Assembly: GCA_047967505.1 (NCBI GenBank) | Contig: CM106540.1 | Source of the DNA: Dipteris shenzhenensis | Taxonomy: Eukaryota; Polypodiophyta; Polypodiopsida; Gleicheniales | Direction: 5' to 3' (one strand) | DNA: 64,000 bases | Position numbers and translations under genes: made by a program | The notes under the pieces: generated by a model | What the model saw: the letters and a program-made list of their open reading frames with translations, nothing else | Databases searched by the model: none | What the model was told of the DNA's origin: nothing | In this document: positions 55,251 through 64,000 of the stretch, one piece after another | Layout of the letters: each line of letters opens with the position of its first letter | How positions within the stretch are numbered: position 1 is the first letter of the stretch

Positions 55251-56779
55251 TAGCCTATGGGCTAGGCAGGGTAGGTAAGTCGATGAAAGAGAAGGATAGA
55301 GGGATTCATGGGGAGGATACAAGGGTAAGTGGCAAGGATACAGGGATAGGTGAGAAGGAAAAAATTATAGGAAGAGTTGCTAAAGGTGGAGATGGAACTA
55401 AAAGCATGGGGGATAAATAGGATGTAGAAGATAAAGACACAAAAACAAGTGGAGGAGGAAATGATGGAGGTGCAAAATAGGTAGTGGAGGTGTAGAAACA
55501 AGTAGTGGTGGGACACAAGTTATAGGAGAGGGTGAGACATTTGAAGCAATAGTTATACCATTTTAGAAGCAAGAAAAAAATATTGGCTTCAAGGGAATCC
55601 AAAACAAATTTAAAAAAAAGGACACCAGCATGATAGGGTTGATGGAGTATGCAGAGTGCTTCCCATTTAGTTTAGAGTTTGAGGTGTACTTCCCATTTAG
55701 TTTACAACTATGAATTGCTTCAAAGAACCAAGCCCATATGTCTATACTAGGACAATGACCCATAGTTACATCAATAACTTATGAAGCGATTTGCTTTGAA
55801 TGCAAGACCTCCAGAAACATGTGCCTAGCTTATGCCATACCACAAAAGCACAAATACTCCCATGTGCAAGGAAGAGATAAAAAAGATAAGTTAAGGGAGT
55901 ATAATTACTAGATTCTCACAGGTCAGCATTCAATATATGCTTCAAAGATGTTCTTAACTAAAGAAGAAGGAGAAGTCTTCAGTCAACAAAAGAGTTTCTA
56001 CAGTGGGGGAAGGCAAGAATTGTGGTCAATTCACCAGTTGCAACAAGTTGCAAGATATTCTCAATGGCCCACTTGGAGGCACAGACTGTGTTGAAGAATC
56101 AACCATATTACATTGATATCTTGCAACACTTAAGGGTACAATGGGTTGCATTTGGATGACCTAAGAAACTAGCCCAGGGTCTTGTCAAAGGGCATAAAGA
56201 TCATCAAAGTTAGGATGTGAGTAATACACATTGATTTTTGCATTCTTTCTTTCAAGTATGTTTTCTGACTTTGAATAAGGAATGGTATTAGTGTCATTTC
56301 CCTCATGGATGATTGAGGAGAATAGCATTGGTTCCATTCTCCTCAATATCAAGTCATATTTTTGACATTGCAATGGGAGAATGACACTATTGCCATTCTT
56401 CACTCTATTACATGCTTTGGATGTGAATAATCAAAGATGCTTTTCATTTTTTCAAAATTTTATAGCAATTTAAAGTGTACCAATGGGATCAAACTTTGCT
56501 ACTGAGGGCAGTCACATGGTTAGTTATGTAATGATATTTATAAAAATTGGATTAGGATTTTGACCTTGGTGAAGCAAGGTGATCTTGAAGGTCAAAATCC
56601 TACAATAACATACATGATGTGTTTGTTGGGATTAGAAGATGACCATGTACAAGCACTTCAAATAGATAATAAGTCATGAAGATTGTCTTCTTCAAGTCCA
56701 AAAAAAGAACTCCATTGACATGTCTCAATAGGAAATGGAGATTAAGCAAGAGAAAGCAGTGAAAGAAGCACTCATCAAG
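55251..56779. other. No recognised gene
   Basis: The first part may be remaining LTR. A glycine- and lysine-rich frame (55199-55420) and a minus-strand frame at 56185-56403 have no family signature. Confidence 0.35.
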
Positions 56780-57720
56780 GAGTTCAACTTACATCACCCA
56801 TTGCTCGAGAATCAAACATGGGAAGCCCTTGCAAGTTACTACAAAATTAATGCAGATGCTTTTATTAGTGCTTGAAGGGTTGTTGTGAGACATAGCTAAA
56901 GGAGAGGTTGCAAGTTGGGCAAGGCCACACCTAATTTCTCACAAGCCACATTGTTGTATATTGATTGGGGAATTAGTGTTAGAGAGGGTAACACCTCTAC
57001 ATCATAGACTTGTCAACAATTATTCAAGTGAACATTGAGATGGAAGGCGAGAAATTTCTAGCAGGTCACTCAATGGATCATAACGTACTCGAGATGGTAG
57101 GAAAGCTGCAAAATTATGCAAATGAGAGCCTCCCTTTCTTTGTGATATGGTCTCAGCAAGGGTGCTATACTTAGAATACGAGGATAAATATGCCCGAAAA
57201 GGTTGGTGAGGCAATGTTCAAACCCTTAGCAAAAATTTCAAAGGCATTTGGATGTGATGCTAGAAGGACATTCCTTATTGATGACTCTCCATACACGGCT
57301 TGCATCAATAATCAATTGAATTTCATGTTTCCTATCCCTATCAACAAAGTGTTTTGGCTCAAAAATGTGGCTTTCAAAGTGCATGAGTCAACCATTAAAG
57401 GTGTTGGACTAGGGTTATTTGTGCATGATTCCCTCAAGAGAGGGACTACTATTCTCCATTATGGACGTGACAAGTACTCTTACAATAATTAGAAAAATTT
57501 ATGTAGAGTTCATCTAAGGCCAAAGAAGTACTCCATCCAAGAGGAACCTATTATCCCTATGAAGGATATGGTGCACATTGTTGGTGTGTTTGATATGGCA
57601 ATGTGGCAAGGTTTATCAATGGCAATAGAAATACCAATGCAAAGCCAAACATTTGTTATGTATCTTCCCTCGACATTCCACCTTGTTCTAACGATTTGTA
57701 GACTATGAGTTTTGATTAAA
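56780..57720 (+). pseudogene. FCP1-like phosphatase and SET-domain fusion remnant
   Basis: The frame 57190-57492 has MFKPLAKISKAFGCDARRT then FLIDDSPYTACINN and MFPIPIN, the C-terminal block of FCP1/NIF-type HAD phosphatases. Without a gap it runs into KVHESTIKGVGLGLFVHDSL and GTTILHYG, the opening of a SET domain. Past a stop, another frame gives GNVARFINGN and AKPNICYV, like the SET core motif (N-H-S in active enzymes; altered here). Upstream, VIWSQQG fits the FCP1 WS motif but with stops and shifts, and no intact DxDxT motif is seen. The pairing of the two domains is unusual and could be an element-borne gene or two retrocopies fused. Confidence 0.5.
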
Positions 57721-58599
57721 GACATTGTATCTCTTTATGCATTCATTACTAATGGCAATTATTACTTTCTTGTTAACTACTAGCTGTGTAACTTGGCAAC
57801 TGATTGTTTTGTGTGAATAGTATGTGAACATGTTCATAACTAATTCATAATGGATTTTGAAATACTGATACTAATGCCAATCTCCCCCATGGATTATGGA
57901 GGATTGGCACTAGTGCCACTCTCCCCATGGGGCTAGAAACTGAGAGTTTCTATAGAATCATGTTTGATTTCATGGTTTTAAATTGTGAATCAACAAATTG
58001 TTTTATGAAACACCATATGAACACCAACATGATGGTGGATCATAGAATTAGTTAAATCCATTTAGGGAATTTTGTCCTAACTGTAGGGAGTACATCCATA
58101 ATGGAAAACCCATGAGTTATGGCTCTTTTGGATATTCCATTTGGTGGTGTGCTTTATGGCCCCATGGCTAGTCCCTCGTGGGACCCTCTCACCAAGGAGC
58201 ATGTACATTATGGCATTTCTATGGTAGAAGCTTCCTGTGTGATAATGAATGATTGTTGATTATGAGCTCTCATGCAGAGTAGCTAGTTTGTATAGTGGGT
58301 CTCAATTGAACAAAACAAGTGGTTTCAATGTAGGGTAGCATTAAAGTGGTGCCCTTGATACAAAGCCTACAACTAGATGGATAGAGCGATAGGTCTTAAT
58401 GTCATGTTTGGATATATGGCATCGAGTTTTGGTCATGCATCATGTGCATTATGGTAACATGGAGCTCATGGGCTCCAAGACTAAGGTGAGAACATTAAAG
58501 AGCTAAAGCGATAGCATTTATTTCAAAATTGTGCTGTTTTATTTTCCACGAATTCATTATGCAAATGCCTTGTGTATTGTGTTTTATTTCTCTACATCT
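57721..58599. other. No recognisable gene
   Basis: Unremarkable sequence between the FCP1-SET remnant and the second methyltransferase-like fragment. It might be intron if both belong to one gene. Confidence 0.35.
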
Positions 58600-59070
58600 A
58601 TGCTATTTTTGGTTCAAGGGCATGGATGTGAGCCTCCCATGGTCTTGGATTTTAGAAAGCCTCTCTTTAAGGCACTATGTCTTAGTCCTTTGGATCAGAT
58701 CATTTACAATCACTTGCCTTCTAGTAGTAGTAGGACAAGAGACACAAGTGGTTGTGATTGGAGATGTGGCACATAGAGAAGCCACACCTTTGTGGCATGT
58801 TACTTGGAGCTTTTTTGTTGCCTTGGTGGGGTCGTGCTTGAGTTGGGGTGTGGCATTAGGGTGATGTTGCTCCCCTACTTTGAGCTTGCCTCAACTCAGG
58901 CCACATGTGTGTGCCCATGGACATTGATGATGCACTCATTTCATCACATGTGGTGGCTCTTCTTCATGGGAGGAAGAGACAAGTGGGGCATGGAGCACGC
59001 ACTTCCCTTTTCATGAATGATGAGGTGGATGTTTTTGCAATTGTCTCTCTATATGATGATGACTACTGAG
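58600..59070 (+). pseudogene. Second copy of the methyltransferase-like last exon
   Basis: The translation shows MVLDFRKPLFKALCLSPLD and YNHLPSSSSRT, then TFVACYLELFCCLGGVV and LELGCG. After a frameshift come CVPMDIDDALISSHVVALL and a stop at 59067-59069. These align in order with the last exon of the gene at 32854-34836 (IVFWEESFPLFQQLLIDP, HYIPPSART, FFVGCIMSLLCDPGGLV, LEMGCG, FSFDSDNDIMAS). An in-frame stop before TFVACY and the later frameshift make it non-functional. The other exons are not recognised nearby. Confidence 0.6.
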
Positions 59071-61534
59071 CATCCAGCCTCTTGCTCGTGTCACATCTTG
59101 TGTGGATTTTAACTTCTATACATTTTAGTACCTTTGGATTGATCTCACCTTTGAGATTAAGTTGTTGCATGACCATCAGTATGTTTTGATCGCAAAAATT
59201 GACAATACTTGACAATGTTTTCGCTAGTGTTGAGAGCAATGTCTTATGTGGTTTTTGTTTGTTGATCAAAGTGTGTTAAGGCAACAGGAGTGTCTATTCA
59301 GATCTATAAGATGCTTTTTAAGATAATCTATTAGTTTGTATCCTTTGACTGTAAAGTTTCATATGAATATATTTGAAATCATTTAATGAGCTTCATTTCT
59401 TTTTCTCTTAATTAATAAGCATTTTGTGAGATTACATGGAGGTTGTTGCAAGCCAAATGGCTCGAGATCTACATTATGAGAAGATCACCAAAGAGCACCA
59501 ATGTGCAAGATGCCTATTCGTAGATTATAGTGTCCAAAAGTGATGTTTCTCTATTGTAGTTTAACGTGCTTGTAATATATTCAACAAACAATTAATATCA
59601 CTGCTTTCACAGTCTATGTAGTGTTACGAGTAACCTCACTTTCTCTCGATCGTCACTAGTCTCTTTTCTATATCTTGCATTTTATATCCATTACAATACA
59701 TAATTGTTTTGAGAGGTTAGAATGTGTAATGCCAATTATGTTCCCCCTTGCTCACTCTTACCATCGCTTGTTTCCCCCTTGCTCATTGTTTAGGGTACCT
59801 CCAATGTGGGCATCTTGCTCCTTAACAAACTTTCAGGCCTTTATCAAGATTTTATGCAAGGGAGCCATTACTCTTAATCAATTATAAGTAGTAATGACAA
59901 GTGCGCTTACAATTTCAAACCACATTTGCAAACTCATTTTTCACACATTTGTCTTTCTTCTTTCTTTTTTTCTAAAATTTTGACTAACACACTTTAGTTT
60001 TGCCATTGTGGTGGATTGTGTAAAAATGGGCTAGAAGATCAACCATCCAAATATGATGTTTTCTATTACAAAGTAAGGCTCGGTGCCTTTTTGAGCTACA
60101 CAGTTAAATCTTGAGGAGTTCAGATTAATCCACAGTTGGATCGTGCATGAGTTGATATCCACCCTATATCTTTTGACTCGCAAACAATTATTTCACTTTT
60201 AAACACCTCTCAAGGATCCTACGCATATGCACTTACCTATTTCTTGCTACTCATAGATGATATACATCTAAAGCATGAGGAATAGCCAAGCTTGCAGCTT
60301 CTACCAACACTAAGAGGGCATTCCCACGCCACCCTCTTGCTTCACCGAAACGAACGCCACCCTCATCGCCTGCAACAACGCTAGGACATTCCATTGTGTC
60401 TGGATGTCTCCAGACTCCCTCGATTGTCGCTTAGGTGTCAGGGCTACAAACCAGAAGGACTATCCGATAGGCTTTTCGCAGGAGCTATCTGCACTTTTTG
60501 CCCATGCCACGATCGTTTATTTCCTTCCTCACTTTTGATATGAGAGGATTTTCGTAGCTGCAATACATTAAGAACAATATAGCAGAGACATATCTATAAA
60601 AATGAAAAGGAGGTTAACGAAAATTGAGGGAAGTGTTGCAGGGCAAGCTGTATAGAGTACAGAAACGAAGCATTTATCAGAAACATTTACACAGTAGTGG
60701 AAATAGCGAAAGGAAGCTTCGTACTGTAACCTTCAACGAAGAAAAGAAAAGCAAGATACCTTGATGGAAACAAACTGTTGAAGGCGTTGAGACAAAGAGA
60801 GCTTCAGAGTTTTGAGAGCAGGAACAACAATTTTGGCACGATTTGTGAATTGCAGTTTTGGCGGGAAGATGCACAGGGAATTGGCAGTCTCCAGGCAATC
60901 GATTGCCAACCCATCGAAATTTGGGGAACAATGAAATCAGGCTTAACTCGCCAATTTTCTCGACTTTAGTGGACTGATTTGGAGCTTCGAATTCAGAGGC
61001 CAATTTTGCGGAGGATGGCGTGGGAACGGTGTGAATTCAACCATGCGGTATACAAAACCGATGGCGTGGGAATGCCCTCTAAGCTAATGTGGTGCATCCT
61101 AAATGTTTGGAGTTGGAAATTTGCTACCGACTATCGTGGGTTGTTGGACGTTTCCCATTTGAAAAATGGCTCATGACTTGTTAAACAGAAAAGGACATTC
61201 CAATCTAGTGCTCTTGGTTTGGTTTCAACGACTTATTCTGCCAACCATAGCTTGTCGCGTCCTACGATCCTAACCTTTGTTCTCGACCTTGCAGTTTTGG
61301 GCTCCGATCTACACGGTTCTAGCAAGAATTTCTGATCTAAGTTGTGATCCTAAAATTTATATGCGTCGCTCTTTGGTACCTCATTCTCGCCCGTTTTGCT
61401 GGCTCGCATCTCGCAAAAATTCCAATGATCGTAGATCTGTAACCTCCCAGTTCCGTATGTAGCAGAAATTTCGATTTTAAGGGTTTCTTGATTGTCTTGC
61501 AGATCTGTCTCTCAAGCTCCTCGACCTCTAATCC
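59071..61534. other. Upstream region of PRA1; no other gene recognised
   Basis: TTGATTGTCTTGCAG ending at 61501 is a good splice acceptor, so PRA1 may have a 5' UTR intron whose first exon lies in 60.9-61.4 kb. Open frames in 60.7-61.5 kb are not conserved families that I know. Confidence 0.45.
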
Positions 61535-62206
61535 ATGGCTAGTCAAGATAACGTCTTCGGAGTTCCCACGGCTGTGGCTGATCCGGCCCCAGTTTCAGCT
61601 CCCAATTCTCTGGCTAACGAAGATGCAGTCTCAGGAGCCCCCACTGCTCTCGCCTCTACACCCGCTGCCCGTGCCTTTCTCGCACGCATTTCCGAGGCCT
61701 CTCAGCAGGTCCTTTCTCAAAGACGCCCTTGGGTGGAACTGATAGATCGGAGCTCTTTCGCTAAACCAGAGTCGGCTGCAGAAGCAACCGTCCGGATCCG
61801 GCAGAATTGGAGCTACTTTCGTGTCAACTACGCTCTGTTTGTGACTGCTGTAGTGGCCGTCTGTCTCATCACAAACCCAGTTTCGCTGATATTGCTGTGC
61901 GGCCTGTTGGGCGCTTGGACCTTCATGTATGTGATTCGAACGGCTCCGTTGGTGCTGTTCAACAGAACTTTGAGCGAGAAGGAAGTTCTGGCATTGATGG
62001 GAGTGCTGACAGTGGTGGTGGTGTTCTTGACGGATGTTGGATCTGTACTCATCTCGGCGGCCATGATAGGCATTGCGATTGTTTGCGTTCATGCGGCTTT
62101 GCGTGTGCCAGACGTTCTGTTTTTGGATGAGGAAGTTGCTTCAACTGGTGTTCTCTCATTTCTGAGTGTTGGATCCTCGCACCCTCCCATCTCCACTCAT
62201 GTCTAA
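61535..62206 (+). CDS. PRA1 family protein (prenylated Rab acceptor), intact
   Basis: A 223-residue protein, the usual length for plant PRA1, in one exon, as is common for plant members. The N-terminus is Ala/Pro-rich (about 1-45). The PRA1 domain follows: AFLARIS, RRPWVELIDRSSFAKPESA, then RIRQNWSYFRVNY. Four hydrophobic segments come next in two pairs (about 95-130 and 145-180), separated by the RTAPLVLFNRTLSEKE loop, and an acidic FLDEEV end. Family members sit in ER and Golgi membranes, bind prenylated Rab GTPases and help their delivery between compartments. The ATG at 61535 is in good context (CCATGG) and stops lie upstream. A splice acceptor 33 bases before it suggests a 5' UTR intron. 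Its GC-richer codon use contrasts with the decayed surroundings. Confidence 0.93.
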   Translation: MASQDNVFGVPTAVADPAPVSAPNSLANEDAVSGAPTALASTPAARAFLARISEASQQVLSQRRPWVELIDRSSFAKPESAAEATVRIRQNWSYFRVNYALFVTAVVAVCLITNPVSLILLCGLLGAWTFMYVIRTAPLVLFNRTLSEKEVLALMGVLTVVVVFLTDVGSVLISAAMIGIAIVCVHAALRVPDVLFLDEEVASTGVLSFLSVGSSHPPISTHV

Positions 62207-63649
62207 AGGATTGACAACCTCACATGCCAAGATGTATGGTGTTCTTCTTCTAAAGGCTATTTGTTTGCTTGGGAGGCCTAAACTCACCAAACAAAGAGCA
62301 TAAGGGTGGCTCTCCCCTTACATTACTACCATACTCATACCTCATGATATTTATCTTTCCATTGAGTCATATTTATTATCTTTCAATTGATTCTCTTTCA
62401 TTTGAGTGTACTCGTTGCAATTACCTTCTCATATAGAGTTAATACCCTAGTTTGCCTTCCAAATTAGGCCATGTATATACACTCGATCACAAACCACGAT
62501 ATGAAGTCGAATGAAGTTATGCTCAGATCCTATGCTACACAAATGCCATTCTTAATCTACCTTGAACGCTCTTTGATTGTAGCTTCAGAGCCCAAGGGGT
62601 TCACTTTTGAAGCCCATAGGGCACATGCACTTAAAATATCCCTTTGAAAATTTAAAACTTACCACAAGCTTTGTAATGCCCATAAAATTTTCAATTATTT
62701 ATTCTACCTTGCTCTAATTTGTTCATATATTATGATCATATATGGGATATTCTCATTCATCACTCCTCTTTGGGCCTTTTCCTCCTTTTTTCGATAGTAA
62801 TCTTTTAATTCTTTTCAAATTTGGGGATCTATATGGCTCAATAGAGACCTAGTTATACCTCAGGATAATCTTATTGCATATCTTAGGAGGCGTAGTATAC
62901 GACACTTCCAGACCCATGAAAAGCCACCCTAAACAATATGCACTTATTAATTCAAGTGAAAAAATGGTAAGCTAGGGTAAGACTAACAAGATAAATAAGG
63001 ACAAGTGTCAAGCACACTTGCCTTTTGAGTCCATTTTAGAATTCCAAGATAAGTTGCTTTGCACATCTTAATTTCTTCTCTCTTATGTTCTCATTTGCTC
63101 GACATGTAAGAGGTAGTGCCAATTGTATTCTATAAAGTCTCATGTTTACCTTATCCTTTGCAATTGCAACCCATTCTTTGTTACTAACTAGGGTTTTGAG
63201 TGCATGTAAATCCAAACCTCAACGAGACCCATGTGAATATATGAATTATCACATACATGTGTGGAATTAAGCTCACTCATAAGCACATTTACTTAAATAA
63301 GCATTTGTAAGCATAGCAACAAGTCCTTCCCAATATCATCTATCCGTCGATCATCTCTGTGGGAAGAACATAAAAATAAATCTCTACCTCTTGGCGTACA
63401 ATCATTAGTTTCAAGTCTACATACCCCAATATACTTAAGGGTTGACCGTTGATTGCTCAAACTAGAGCAACAGTAAGGGTTAGGGGTACCTATAGCACTT
63501 CCCATACTCCACGCGAGATGAAATTATGGCTCGCTCTCAATGGATCCACAAGCGCCTAGATCCTTGTGCTTGGACCTTGCAATTGGATACTCAACCTAGC
63601 CGGATCTATTGTTAGTTCATCGTTCGGCCCTAGGTGTTCTACTATTGCC
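62207..63649. other. 3' flank of PRA1; no recognised gene
   Basis: AT-rich sequence. The right part (63.3-63.6 kb) probably belongs to the 3' region of the gypsy element that follows, but no LTR boundary is clear. Confidence 0.4.
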
Positions 63650-64000
63650 TTAAACAAAGCCGTTTTCTTTCATTATCTGATTTTGGGCTTCTTTGATGGC
63701 CTGGCATTTCATCCCGGCTACCTCGACCTTGAGCTCCTTTTCCCGATGTATGGCCTGGAGGGTTTGTAGAGTGAGGGGACCATAGTATCTTTTCAATTTG
63801 CTACCATGAAGGTAGCCATCCATCTCAACTCCATCTAGGTTAGCTATTCGGCATGTGCCTTGTGGAGTAATATCCACTACGAGTTAGGGACCCATGCCCT
63901 AATATTTAAGTTTGTGCTTGGTGTTACAAATGCTATAGAGGATTGTTAGGTCTCCCTCTTCAAGGTCTTTGTTCCTGAGGTTGCGGTCGAACCATTTTTT
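63650..64000 (-). pseudogene. Ty3/gypsy integrase C-terminal fragment
   Basis: The minus-strand translation gives KWFDRNLRNKDLEEGDLTIL, then GMGP, then GTCRIANLDG and GSKLKRYYG. This is the end of gypsy integrases (DRN.R....GDLVL, GP, GTY.LA.LDG, N..LK.YY). A stop precedes GMGP. The rest of pol would lie right of the window. Confidence 0.85.

Noticed and set aside
61631-62130. Open frames on both strands inside PRA1
   Set aside because: Shadows of the well-supported PRA1 reading frame.

Overview
The window looks like nuclear DNA of a land plant with a large, repeat-rich genome. It holds decayed Ty1/copia, Ty3/gypsy, LINE and Mutator-like elements, a long satellite array, GT-AG introns, and one plant-type PRA1 gene. 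A gymnosperm or another large-genome vascular plant is my guess; no marker in the sequence fixes the clade. There is no bacterial or organellar gene organisation.

Layout. 0-3 kb: a copia RNase H tail, then one exon resembling a plant PIG-Y-like membrane protein (minus strand). 6.1-7.2 kb: two nearly identical 542-bp tandem copies carrying a copia RT fragment. 8.5-9.0 kb: a LINE endonuclease fragment. 10.6-12.4 kb: three tandem decayed fragments of a MULE whose best copy lies at 42.1-45.0 kb. 14.6-18.1 kb: a broken minus-strand multi-exon gene with a DGQH (ParB-like) motif. 18.8-19.5 kb: an AT-rich duplication. 21.35-27.9 kb: about 32 copies of a ~182-bp satellite with ~2.0-kb higher-order periodicity, interrupted by a 729-bp solo LTR. 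28.1-30.0 kb: a broken plus-strand gene with 20-residue coding repeats. 32.9-36.8 kb: an apparently intact six-exon methyltransferase-like gene, with a broken ParB-like gene upstream on the same strand and a gypsy integrase scrap between them. 37.4-38.4 kb: five hairpin-forming palindromes. 42.1-45.0 kb: a MULE transposase gene open in a single frame except for five stop codons. 48.0-49.1 kb: a DUF4419 pseudogene. 49.6-50.6 kb: a histone H3-variant pseudogene with a long N-terminal tail. 51.4-55.3 kb: two copia elements in opposite orientation with a greatly expanded purine tract. 56.8-57.7 kb: an FCP1-like phosphatase plus SET-domain remnant. 58.6-59.1 kb: a second, broken copy of the methyltransferase-like final exon. 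61.5-62.2 kb: intact PRA1. 63.65-64.0 kb: a gypsy integrase end running off the window.

Most genes here are relics. The two intact calls are PRA1 (endomembrane trafficking) and the methyltransferase-like gene. The most unusual theme is the prokaryote-style pairing of a ParB-like domain with a DNA-methyltransferase-like fold at 32.9-36.8 kb, with possibly related pieces at 14.6-18.1 and 58.6-59.1 kb. This suggests a dispersed, perhaps mobile, gene family. All exon boundaries are read from splice consensus and reading frame, not from transcripts.
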